Assembly: GCA_021795095.1 (NCBI GenBank)
Contig: JAJYPU010000078.1
Span: 1 to 8,314 of the forward strand
DNA length: 8,314 bases
Direction of reading: 5' to 3'
From: Actinomycetes bacterium
Lineage (GTDB): Bacteria > Actinomycetota > Acidimicrobiia > Acidimicrobiales > RAAP-2
Shown here: piece after piece, positions 1 to 6,374 of the stretch
How the letters are laid out: each line of letters begins with the position of its first letter
Numbering within the stretch: position 1 is the stretch's first letter
Made by a program: the position numbers and the translations under genes
Notes under the pieces: generated by a model
Told to the model about the DNA's origin: nothing
The model's database searches: none
The model's input: only the letters and a program-made list of their open reading frames with translations

Positions 1-374
1 TGGCGCAGGTAGTTGAGGGTGAGACCCGAGTCCACGACGTCCTCGATGATGAGCACGTCGCGTCCCGCGATGTCGACGTCGAGGTCCTTCACGATGCGCA
101 CCACGCCGCTCGTCTTGGTCGCGGCCCCGTAGCTCGACACGGCCATGAACTCGACCTCGACGGGCAACTCGATGGTGCGCATCAGGTCGGACATGAAGTT
201 GATCGCGCCCTTCAACACGCAGACGAGCAGCGGCGGATGGCCGTCGTAGTCCCGCGAGATCTCTTCGCCGAGCTCGGCAATCCGCTCACGCAGGTCGGCC
301 GCGGAGACGACGACCTCCCCGAGGTCGTGCGCCGCCCAGTAGGCGGTAAATGCCGTTTCGTCGTGCGGGCCCAT
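1..374 (-). CDS. hpt: Hypoxanthine phosphoribosyltransferase, C-terminus cut by window edge
   Basis: Purine-salvage enzyme of the cytoplasm: it joins hypoxanthine (and usually guanine) to PRPP, giving IMP/GMP and pyrophosphate. The 124 visible residues cover about two thirds of a usual ~180-residue protein. Family landmarks are in order: VCVLKGAINFMSDL (51-64), SSYG with a following T-S-G (80-90), KDLD (96-99), and the PRPP loop VLIIEDVVDSGLTL (107-120). The start is the ATG at 374. The nearby ATG at 378 is out of frame, and I see no clear Shine-Dalgarno. The gene begins 19 bases after the tilS stop and is probably co-transcribed with it. In many actinobacteria and firmicutes tilS-hpt is followed by ftsH, so ftsH may lie just outside the window. 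The identity is firm; only the 3' end is missing. Confidence 0.95.
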   Translation of the reverse strand, partial: MGPHDETAFTAYWAAHDLGEVVVSAADLRERIAELGEEISRDYDGHPPLLVCVLKGAINFMSDLMRTIELPVEVEFMAVSSYGAATKTSGVVRIVKDLDVDIAGRDVLIIEDVVDSGLTLNYLR

Positions 375-393
375 GCATGGCCAGCGTAGTTGA

Positions 394-1272
394 CTACCCG
401 AGACGTAGGAACTGGTGTCGTCGGCTCAGACGGCGACCGCCGGTCAGCTCGGCCGCGGTGGCGTCACCCTCGACGACGCGGATGGCCCGCTCGACCTCGG
501 CCGCGCTGGGCGGGTGGGCCTCGTCACCGTCGCGCAGTCGTTCGCGAAGCCACCGCCGCAGTTGCGCGCGGGGCCAGGCGCGCAGTTCGCGACAGTCGAC
601 CTCGCCGAGTGGGCGCTCGTCGAGCGCCGCGAGCTCGTCGAGCCACCGGCGCTCGTCGTGGACGAGTACCGCCTGGCGCGCGATGATCGGCACGACGTCG
701 CGCGCGGCGATGTCGTCGGCGAGCGGCACCAACTCGTGGCGCACCCGGTTGCGCCAGAACGCCGGGCTGTCGTTGGTCTCATCGTGTCGAGCGGCGATCC
801 CGCGCGCAGCGACCAGGGCGTGCAGGTCGTGTCGTCGGACCGCGAGCAGCGGCTTGGTCGGGTCCCCCACCATCGGCGAGAGCCCGTCCACGCCCGCGCC
901 GCGCAGCAAGTTGAGCAGCACCGTCTCGGCCAGGTCGTCCATGGTGTGCCCGGTCATGGCCCCCGGCGGCAGGGCGCCTCGCCGGTGCGCGCGGGCCCTC
1001 GCCTCGAGGTTCGGTCCCGGCGCCACCTCGACGTCGTGGACCACGACCGCGACGCCGAGGGTCTCGCCGAGGTCCTCGACGAACCGGGCGTCTAGGCCGC
1101 TCGTCGCACGCAGGTGGTGGTCGACGTGGTGCGCCGTCACCGCGAGGCCCGCGTCGAGAGCGAGCAAGAGCAGTCCCACCGAGTCGGGACCGCCCGACAC
1201 GGCGAGGTCAACCGCGGTGCCGGAGGGCGGGAAGTGGCAGACAGCGAGCAGCGCAACCGCGTCGGACGTCAC
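394..1272 (-). CDS. tilS: tRNA(Ile)-lysidine synthetase, short form
   Basis: Cytoplasmic enzyme that uses ATP and lysine to change C34 of the CAU-anticodon tRNA-Ile to lysidine, so that the tRNA reads AUA and accepts Ile instead of Met. The 292-residue product opens with the PP-loop AVSGGPDS (24-31), continues with HHVDHHLR and the family motif TGHTMDDLAETVLLNLLRG, and has NRVRHELVPL in the middle. It lacks the extra C-terminal domains of the ~430-residue E. coli enzyme; short forms occur in other bacteria. The start is GTG at 1272, because the in-frame codon four triplets upstream is the TAG stop of znuB. The znuB-tilS gap is only 9 bases with a weak GGGG-type ribosome site, which suggests translation coupled to the metal-importer genes. 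hpt follows 19 bases downstream. Confidence 0.93.
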   Translation of the reverse strand: MTSDAVALLAVCHFPPSGTAVDLAVSGGPDSVGLLLLALDAGLAVTAHHVDHHLRATSGLDARFVEDLGETLGVAVVVHDVEVAPGPNLEARARAHRRGALPPGAMTGHTMDDLAETVLLNLLRGAGVDGLSPMVGDPTKPLLAVRRHDLHALVAARGIAARHDETNDSPAFWRNRVRHELVPLADDIAARDVVPIIARQAVLVHDERRWLDELAALDERPLGEVDCRELRAWPRAQLRRWLRERLRDGDEAHPPSAAEVERAIRVVEGDATAAELTGGRRLSRRHQFLRLG

Positions 1273-1281
1273 GCCCCGAGA

Positions 1282-2112
1282 CTAGGCACTCACCGCGAGC
1301 GCGGCGTGCGCGCGCCACCCGGCGCCCAGTCGGGCGACGAGATACGACGAGGAGGCGAGAGCCGTGATCCAAAAGCTCACCGGACCGCCGATCCACACAC
1401 CGAGGAATAACCCGACCCACGCGCTCGCCAGCGCCAGCGCGGTCGAGAGGACCAGGGCCCGCCAGGGCCGTCGCGTGACCACCTCCGCCGCCGCGGCCGG
1501 TGCGACTAGCAGTGAAAAGACGAGCAGGACCCCGACGATCTGGATCGCGACCACCGTCGTGAGCGCGAGCAGCGCCATGAACAGCAGCGAGAGCCCGCGC
1601 ACCGACAGGCCGCGCGACTCTGCGGACTGGGCGTCGACCGAGACGAAGAGCATTGGTCGGTAGACGACCGAGACGACGATCACGACCGCGATCGACAGCG
1701 CGGCGACCAGCCACACGTCCCCGAGGGTCACCCCGAGGATCTGTCCGAAGAGGATCGAGTAGGTGGCGTTGGCGTAGCCGCTGTAGAGCGAGATGAAGAG
1801 CACGCCGAGGCCGAGCGCTGCGGTCAGGGTCACGCCCACGACTGCGTCGCGGTCGTCGAGCGACGCACCGCCGAGGCCGATCAGGAGGCCGGCGCCGAGA
1901 CAGAACACGAGCAGTCCCGTCATGGGCGAGAGCCCGAGCAGCACCGCGCCGGCCGCGCCGGCGAAGCCGATGTGGCCGATTGCGTGTGCGGCGAAGGCCT
2001 GTCGACGAAGGACGACGAAGTACCCGACGAGCCCCGCAGCGAAGGCGACCGCCGTGACGGCGTAGAACGCGTTCTTCACGAACGGCGTCATCAGCAGCGA
2101 CCACAGGCTCAT
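1282..2112 (-). CDS. znuB: Zinc/manganese-type ABC transporter permease (ABC-3 family)
   Basis: Membrane channel subunit of a divalent-metal ABC importer; two copies would form the pore served by the ATPase and binding protein encoded just upstream. The 276-residue product is strongly hydrophobic, with about eight membrane-spanning stretches. It carries ABC-3 permease landmarks: YFVVLRRQAFAAHAIGHIGF (31-50), where this family usually has a conserved RR..F..HA/S, SILFGQILGV (119-128), and VGVLLVFSLLVAPAAAA (193-209). The ATG at 2112 overlaps the stop of the ATPase gene (ATGA) and follows a good GAGG-type ribosome site at 2123-2120. Its TAG stop is in the same frame as tilS, only three codons before the tilS GTG. 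The family transports Zn, Mn or Fe; zinc is inferred from the adjacent zur gene and operator. Confidence 0.92.
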   Translation of the reverse strand: MSLWSLLMTPFVKNAFYAVTAVAFAAGLVGYFVVLRRQAFAAHAIGHIGFAGAAGAVLLGLSPMTGLLVFCLGAGLLIGLGGASLDDRDAVVGVTLTAALGLGVLFISLYSGYANATYSILFGQILGVTLGDVWLVAALSIAVVIVVSVVYRPMLFVSVDAQSAESRGLSVRGLSLLFMALLALTTVVAIQIVGVLLVFSLLVAPAAAAEVVTRRPWRALVLSTALALASAWVGLFLGVWIGGPVSFWITALASSSYLVARLGAGWRAHAALAVSA

Positions 2113-2960
2113 CGGGTCACCTCGTCGTAGACCTCAGCGAAGTGCTCGTGGACGTCCTCGTGGCTGTGGTCGTGTCCGTGCGGGTGGGGGTGCGCAAACT
2201 CCTCCTCGAGACCGACGATCACCCGCCGGCCCCGCGGGGTCACGACGATCTCAATCGGGTGACCGTAGAGTTCGCTGAGCGTGCGTTCGTTCACGACGTC
2301 GCCGATGGCGCCGCTGCGGATCTGTCGCCGGGCGATCCAGAGCACCTGGTCGGTGATGGTGGCGAGCGGGTTGAGGTCGTGCGCGACGACGAGGATGGCC
2401 GCCCCGGTGTTCACCCGCACCAGGTTGATCAAGTCGACGATCTCGGCCTGGGCGGCGATGTCGAGCCCGGCGAGGGGCTCGTCGAGCAACAGCAGCCGCG
2501 GACGAAAGACCGTGGCGTGCGCGAGGGCGATCCGCTGGCGCTGGCCGCCCGAGAGCGTGCGCAGCGCCCGGTCAGCGAAGCTGAGCGTGCCCGTGAGCTC
2601 GAGGGCACGCTGGACGGTGGCGTGCTTGGCGCCATCGCGGCGCCAGCCGAAGCGCGGGCCGTCAAAGCCGAGGCCCACGTAGTCGCGCCCGGTCAGGGTC
2701 GAGAGCTGGTCCGCGGCCCGGGACTGGGCCATGTAGCCCACCTGGGCGTCGCCGCGACGCGGTGCGGCGCCGAGCACCTCGATCTCGCCCGCGGCGAGCG
2801 GGACGATGCCGAGGACCGCCTTCAGCAGCGTCGACTTGCCCGCGCCGTTCGGCCCGAGGATGACGTTGATCGACCCCGCCGCGACGTCGAACGTCGCACC
2901 CTGCCAGACGGGACGGCCCCCGAGCACGACCGACGCGTCACGAAGTGAGAGGACGTTCAT
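2109..2960 (-). CDS. znuC: Zinc-type ABC transporter ATPase with His-rich C-terminal tail
   Basis: Cytoplasmic ATPase that powers the metal importer. The 283-residue product has all the ABC motifs: Walker A GPNGAGKST (36-44), Q-loop YMAQ (76-79), signature LSGGQRQR (136-143), Walker B LLLLDEP (156-162), D-loop GLD and H-loop VVAHD (191-195). I chose the ATG at 2960 because it overlaps the znuA stop as ATGA and has the ribosome site GAAGGG at 2974-2969. A longer reading from 3020 would add about 20 residues that lie wholly inside znuA. After the ABC domain, residues 257-273 contain eight histidines in 17 residues, alternating with Pro, Gly, Asp and Ser. This is a metal-binding tail; in this transporter class such a run is better known in the extracellular binding protein, which lacks it here. 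Zinc specificity is inferred from zur. Confidence 0.92.
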   Translation of the reverse strand: MNVLSLRDASVVLGGRPVWQGATFDVAAGSINVILGPNGAGKSTLLKAVLGIVPLAAGEIEVLGAAPRRGDAQVGYMAQSRAADQLSTLTGRDYVGLGFDGPRFGWRRDGAKHATVQRALELTGTLSFADRALRTLSGGQRQRIALAHATVFRPRLLLLDEPLAGLDIAAQAEIVDLINLVRVNTGAAILVVAHDLNPLATITDQVLWIARRQIRSGAIGDVVNERTLSELYGHPIEIVVTPRGRRVIVGLEEEFAHPHPHGHDHSHEDVHEHFAEVYDEVTR

Positions 2961-3862
2961 CGCACACACCCTTCGCGCAGGAGTGCCGCGCGCATCTTGG
3001 ACACGACGCCGGTGAGCCACCGCACGTAGTCCGTTCCGGTCATGGTCTCGGTCACGTTGATGACCGGCACGTGGGAGGACTTGGCCTGGGCGACCATCTC
3101 CTGGGTGAGCGGCGTCGCCGTCTGGGTGTTGTTCACGAGGAAGGCCGGGTGGTGGCGCAGCTGACTCAAGGCGAGCGCGAGGTCCTGGACTGAGGGGTCG
3201 ACCGAGTTGCCGATCGCGAGGCGCAACGATTCGGGCGTCACCACGCGCAGACCCATGGACTTCAACAGGTACCCGGCGACGTCCTCGGTCGCGGCGACCT
3301 TCACCCCACTGCAGCCGCGATGGATCTGGGCCACCCGCGACGAGAGGCCGCCGAGGCGGGCGAGCGTCTGGGTGGCGCGGACCTGGGTGCCCGGGAAGTG
3401 CCCGAGGCGCTTCAGGTCCGCCGCGAGCGCGGCGACGAACCGCTTGGCCGCCGCGACGTCGTAGAAGACGTGGGGGTTCTGCCCCGCTCGCACGCCGAGC
3501 AACGAGGCGACGTTGATGACGACCGGGGGCTTGGACCGCGCCTCAACGAGCTTGTTCAGCCACGTGTCGTAGCCGGCCCCGTTCTCGATGACGATCGTCG
3601 CGCGCGACACGTTGATGGCGTCACCGGTGGTCGCCTCGTGGTTGTGGGGGTCGGCGTTGGGATCGGTCAACAACGACACGACGGTCGCGTCGGACCCGAC
3701 GACCTGGCTCGCGAGCGCGCCCCACTGCGAGACGCCGGCCACGATCACCGGCTTACTCGCGGCGTTGGACGGCGCAGCGTGCGTGATGACCACGACGAGC
3801 GGCACGACCAGGGCCGCGACGACGAGGAGGGTACTGACCAGCGTGCGTCTTCTCAGAATCAT
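2957..3862 (-). CDS. znuA: Zinc/manganese ABC transporter substrate-binding protein
   Basis: Extracytoplasmic cluster A-I (TroA/ZnuA/PsaA) protein that captures a divalent metal for the ZnuBC pore. The 301-residue product starts with MILRRRTLVS and a hydrophobic stretch to about residue 28, an export signal with possible cleavage near SNAA (32-35). There is no lipobox cysteine. Likely metal ligands by position are H73 (ADPHNHE), H131 (NPHVFYD), E193 (ATEDVAGYL) and E272 (VTETMTG). C184 and C299 could form a disulfide. The His-rich loop typical of ZnuA is absent. The ATG at 3862 is preferred because it begins the signal peptide and sits 7 bases after a -10 box; an upstream in-frame GTG at 3904 would put translation through the promoter and operator. 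It is the first gene of znuA-znuC-znuB-tilS-hpt. Manganese remains possible. Confidence 0.88.
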   Translation of the reverse strand: MILRRRTLVSTLLVVAALVVPLVVVITHAAPSNAASKPVIVAGVSQWGALASQVVGSDATVVSLLTDPNADPHNHEATTGDAINVSRATIVIENGAGYDTWLNKLVEARSKPPVVINVASLLGVRAGQNPHVFYDVAAAKRFVAALAADLKRLGHFPGTQVRATQTLARLGGLSSRVAQIHRGCSGVKVAATEDVAGYLLKSMGLRVVTPESLRLAIGNSVDPSVQDLALALSQLRHHPAFLVNNTQTATPLTQEMVAQAKSSHVPVINVTETMTGTDYVRWLTGVVSKMRAALLREGCVR

Positions 3863-3889
3863 TCCAGGTAGTATATCTGGAATGATTCT
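3855..3889. promoter_or_regulatory. Probable Zur operator: double box in a 13-bp inverted repeat
   Basis: A perfect inverted repeat lies between znuA and zur: AGAATCATTCCAG (3855-3867) and CTGGAATGATTCT (3877-3889), with a 9-base AT-rich spacer. Each arm also holds its own 9-bp palindrome, GAATCATTC (3856-3864) and GAATGATTC (3880-3888), with centres 24 bp apart. The AATSATT core matches the core of known Zur boxes (the mycobacterial/Streptomyces AATGATT type and the AATNATT centre in Bacillus). The right box sits in the spacer of the znuA promoter and touches the expected -35 zone of zur. The left box covers the znuA start codon. Zinc-loaded Zur bound here would block znuA and probably its own gene. 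The palindrome is seen directly; binding by Zur is inferred. Confidence 0.85.
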
Positions 3890-3898
3890 AGATTGCAA
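3863..3898 (-). promoter_or_regulatory. znuA promoter, leaderless type
   Basis: Read on the minus strand: -35 TTGCAA (3898-3893), a 17-base spacer, -10 TATACT (3875-3870), then 7 bases to the ATG at 3862. This spacing puts transcription start at or next to the A of the start codon, so the znuA mRNA would have no leader. No convincing Shine-Dalgarno precedes this ATG, which agrees. The Zur boxes occupy the spacer and the start site. Confidence 0.7.
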
Positions 3899-3910
3899 CC
3901 TCACGTCGGG

Positions 3911-3922
3911 TAGACTCTGAGC
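3911..3922 (+). promoter_or_regulatory. zur -10 element, leaderless type
   Basis: TAGACT at 3911-3916 fits the TANNNT -10 form of high-GC Gram-positives and ends six bases before the GTG at 3923. The GTG would then be at +1, and no ribosome site is present. The -35 region (about 3887-3893) is a poor match and abuts the right arm of the Zur operator, so autoregulation is likely. The TAG of this box is also an in-frame stop that excludes earlier zur starts. Confidence 0.6.
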
Positions 3923-4315
3923 GTGGCGTCAACCAGAAACACCGTGCAGCGCCGCGAGATCATCGAGACGCTCGAGGGCGTGCGGGGCTTCATCAGCGCC
4001 CAGGAGCTCCACGGGCTGATCGTTCGCCGAGGCGGGCGAATCGCGCTCGCCACGGTCTACGCCCAGCTGCGCAAGTTGGTCGACTCGGGCGAGATCGACG
4101 TCGTCATGACCGACCGGGGCGAGAGCCTCTTTCGACGCTGTGACGTCGACGTGCACCACCACCACCTGGCCTGTCGGCTCTGTGGGGCGACCGTCGACGT
4201 CGACACCCCCGAACTCGAGCGCTGGACCGCCCAGCTCGCGTCGCGCCACGGCTACAGCGAGCTGCGCCACGTCCTCGAACTCAACGGCCTGTGCCCCACG
4301 TGCCAGTCACGCTGA
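3923..4315 (+). CDS. zur: Zinc uptake regulator, Fur family
   Basis: Cytoplasmic repressor that binds DNA when loaded with zinc and shuts off zinc uptake. At 130 residues it matches the length of M. tuberculosis Zur (FurB) and resembles it along its whole length as I recall that protein. The winged helix covers about residues 1-70, with SAQELH (25-30) and recognition helix ALATVYAQLRKL (41-52), followed by TDRGESLFRRC (63-73). A structural zinc site is formed by C84-x2-C87 and C124-x2-C127. The regulatory site probably uses D59, C73, H79 and H81. A third FurB-like site could use H78 or H80 with E99 and H116. The start is GTG at 3923, since an in-frame TAG lies at 3911. It is divergent from znuA across the operator and overlaps pgeF downstream. 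The metal-site pattern favours Zur over Fur, Mur or PerR. Confidence 0.92.
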   Translation: MASTRNTVQRREIIETLEGVRGFISAQELHGLIVRRGGRIALATVYAQLRKLVDSGEIDVVMTDRGESLFRRCDVDVHHHHLACRLCGATVDVDTPELERWTAQLASRHGYSELRHVLELNGLCPTCQSR

Positions 4316-5091
4316 ATCTCGAGCCCCGGCTCCGCGACGGACTGGTGGTCTACCCCCTCGACGAGGTCGCCCGCCTCGGCGTCGACGCGTTTGTCACCTC
4401 GCGCATCGGCGGCGTGAGCCGTGCGCCCTATGACACCCTGAACCTCGGCGACCACGTGGGCGACGACCCCGACGCGGTACGCGAGAACCGCCGTCGAGTC
4501 GCGCGCGCCGCCGGGGTCGACCTCGAGCACCTCGTCATCGTGAACCAGGTGCACGGCCGCGATGTGGTGCGCGTCACCGGGCCGGTCGCGGCGTGCAGCG
4601 CGGACGCGTTGGTAAGTGGGGCCGACGACGTGGCCCTCGCGATCCTGGTCGCCGACTGCGCGCCGGTGCTCGTGGTGGACGCGGCCTCGCCGCGCTTCGC
4701 GGTCGCCCACGCCGGCTGGCGCGGATTGGTCGCGGGCGTGCTCGGTGAGCTCATCACCCAGTTCGACGACGCGTCCACCCTGCGCGCGATCGTGGGACCG
4801 ACCATCTCCCAGGTCGGCTACCAGGTGGGGTCCGAGGTCGCCGACCACTTCGCCGACGTCCCGGGCGTCCTCGCCGCCGACGACGAGGGCCGCTGGCGCC
4901 TCGACGTCGCGGGCGTCGTCGTGCACCAACTGCGTGCGGCGGGCCTCTTGGACGAGCACGTCGCGCGCGTCAACCAGACCACCGACGGCGGTCAGCCATT
5001 CTTTAGCGACCGCGCGGCGCGGCCCTGCGGGCGTAGCGCCCTCGTGGCGCGTCGTAGCATGAGAGCCGCCATGCCCGAGGGACTCCAGTGA
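4291..5091 (+). CDS. pgeF: Peptidoglycan editing factor PgeF (YfiH / laccase-domain family)
   Basis: Member of the multicopper polyphenol oxidase/YfiH family. In E. coli the homologue removes UDP-MurNAc-L-Ser formed by MurC errors, so that L-Ala stays at position 1 of the stem peptide; other homologues act as purine nucleoside-metabolising enzymes. In the 266-residue reading the family motifs are SRIGGVS..PYDTLNLGDHVGDDP (37-60), NQVHGRDV (85-92), ADALVS (104-109), VADCAPVLVVD (120-130), AHAGWRG (139-145) and VGPTIS..GYQVGSEV (168-183). The likely zinc/catalytic residues H88, C123 and H140 are all present. The start is uncertain: GTG at 4291 or GTG at 4300, both inside zur and neither with a good ribosome site. 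The end overlaps murL (GTGA). Placement before murL and murD2 favours the cell-wall editing role. Confidence 0.88.
   Translation: MPHVPVTLNLEPRLRDGLVVYPLDEVARLGVDAFVTSRIGGVSRAPYDTLNLGDHVGDDPDAVRENRRRVARAAGVDLEHLVIVNQVHGRDVVRVTGPVAACSADALVSGADDVALAILVADCAPVLVVDAASPRFAVAHAGWRGLVAGVLGELITQFDDASTLRAIVGPTISQVGYQVGSEVADHFADVPGVLAADDEGRWRLDVAGVVVHQLRAAGLLDEHVARVNQTTDGGQPFFSDRAARPCGRSALVARRSMRAAMPEGLQ
5077..5082 (+). promoter_or_regulatory. Ribosome binding site of murL
   Basis: GAGGGA lies inside the end of pgeF, five bases before the GTG at 5088. It fixes the murL start, which overlaps the pgeF stop as GTGA and indicates translational coupling. Confidence 0.65.
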
Positions 5092-6374
5092 CGCCACGCC
5101 CCGGCACCTTCCGCTACGTCGGGCTCGACGTCGAACCGACGCGGCTGAGCGCGCACTACGACCTAGACGGGAGGGCCTTCACCGAGGTCGTCACCTTCGA
5201 GGGGACGGGCGACCTCACCGGCGAGTCGACCCGCGCGATCGCGACGCTGTGGTACCTCGTCGCCGGACTCTCCTACTACAAGACCGCGGCCCCGGGGCGC
5301 ATCGACCTCGATGCGACCCCCGTCGGGCCGCGGGCCCTCGCCCTGTTGCGTGCCGCGATCATCGACGGACTCGGCGAATACGCCTATCGCAACGCGCTCG
5401 ACCTCAGCGACGTCGACGTCGACGGTGCCACGACGGCCGCGGCCGCGCCGATCGATCTCGACCCCACGCGCGTGCTCACGCCCTTTGGCGGGGGCATCGA
5501 CTCAATCGTCACGGTAGAGACCCTCGCCGACGACCTCGACCAGGCCCTCTTCGTCGTGAGTCCCGAGCGTGGCCGTTTCGACGCGCTCGAGGCGGCCGCG
5601 GCGGTCACGGGCCGTCCCGTCGTACGCGCGACGCGGTCACTGGACCCGTCGCTGCTCGCCGGCGACCCGTCGTTCCTGCGTGGCCACGTGCCAGTCACGG
5701 CGATGGTCACCCTGCTCGGCGCACTCGCCGCGGTGGCGAGTGGTCGCGGCGGGGTCGTGATGAGCAACGAACAGTCGGCGTCGGTCGCCAACCTCTCGTG
5801 GCACGGTCGCGACGTCAACCACCAGTGGAGCAAGTCCTGGGCGGCCGAGGTGCTCATCGGCGAGGCCGTCGCCGAGGCCGTCGGCCCGACGCTTTCCGTC
5901 GCGAGCTTCCTGCGCGATCGCAGCGAGCTGTGGGTCGCGCGACGCTTCAGCGAGCTCACCGCGTACCACCACGTCTTTCGCAGCTGCAACCGCGCCTTCA
6001 CCCAGGACCCCGCCAAGCGCGCTAGCGCCTGGTGCGGCGAGTGTGACAAGTGCGTCTTCATCAACCTCGTGCTCGCCCCGTTCCTCGACCGCGCCGCGCT
6101 TCGCGCCATCTTCGCCGGCGAGCCGCTCGCCGACCCCGCACGCCAAGACCAGTTGCGAACGCTGGTCGGACTCGGCGCGGACCATAAGCCCTTCGAGTGC
6201 GTGGGCGACCCCGACGAGAGCGCCCAGGCGCTGCGTCTCGTCGGCGCGCGCGACGACTGGCGCGACGTGCGCGCTCTCACCGAGACGCTCGGCGCGCTCG
6301 GCGCGCTCGACGTCGCCACGGACCCCTTCGCCACGTCAGGACCGAGCCGTGTTCCGGCCCACTGGCTTCGCTGA
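5088..6374 (+). CDS. murL: UDP-MurNAc-L-Ala-L-Glu epimerase MurL
   Basis: Probable MurL, which converts the terminal L-Glu of UDP-MurNAc-L-Ala-L-Glu to D-Glu in an ATP-dependent reaction, a route first described in Xanthomonas oryzae. The 428-residue product has an N-terminal region with WYLVAGLSYYK (55-65), then a PP-loop-like motif, PFGGGIDSIVTVE (132-144), expected to bind ATP and to adenylate the substrate carboxylate. Further conserved-looking stretches are SNEQSASVANLSWHG (226-240) and HQWSKSW (245-251). A cysteine cluster follows, with C300 and then WCGECDKCVF (315-324: C316, C319, C322), resembling the zinc site of QueC-like PP-loop enzymes. It overlaps pgeF by 4 bases and murD2 by 26. 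The immediate MurD-like partner strongly supports the call. I recognise the family from its motifs and context, without an alignment. Confidence 0.82.
   Translation: MTPRPGTFRYVGLDVEPTRLSAHYDLDGRAFTEVVTFEGTGDLTGESTRAIATLWYLVAGLSYYKTAAPGRIDLDATPVGPRALALLRAAIIDGLGEYAYRNALDLSDVDVDGATTAAAAPIDLDPTRVLTPFGGGIDSIVTVETLADDLDQALFVVSPERGRFDALEAAAAVTGRPVVRATRSLDPSLLAGDPSFLRGHVPVTAMVTLLGALAAVASGRGGVVMSNEQSASVANLSWHGRDVNHQWSKSWAAEVLIGEAVAEAVGPTLSVASFLRDRSELWVARRFSELTAYHHVFRSCNRAFTQDPAKRASAWCGECDKCVFINLVLAPFLDRAALRAIFAGEPLADPARQDQLRTLVGLGADHKPFECVGDPDESAQALRLVGARDDWRDVRALTETLGALGALDVATDPFATSGPSRVPAHWLR
6338..6341 (+). promoter_or_regulatory. Ribosome binding site of murD2
   Basis: AGGA lies inside the end of murL, seven bases before the GTG at 6349. 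It decides the murD2 start: the open frame extends upstream to about 6043, but that part is only a shadow of murL, and the MurD fold begins at 6349. Confidence 0.6.

Noticed and set aside
350..1285. Plus-strand 311-codon open frame opposite tilS
   Set aside because: Ser/Arg-rich translation with no family motifs; it is the antisense shadow of tilS, whose minus-strand frame has clear PP-loop motifs.
1208..2104. Minus-strand 298-codon frame overlapping znuB
   Set aside because: Arg-rich, low-complexity product in a shifted frame over a convincing membrane permease.
2961..3020. Longer znuC start at 3020
   Set aside because: The added residues lie inside znuA and do not resemble an ABC N-terminus; ATG 2960 has an ATGA overlap and ribosome site.
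3863..3904. Upstream GTG start of znuA at 3904
   Set aside because: It would translate through the -10 box and operator and put 14 non-signal residues before a clear signal peptide.
6043..6348. N-terminal extension of murD2 to 6043
   Set aside because: These 102 codons read murL in another frame; the MurD Rossmann domain begins just after GTG 6349.
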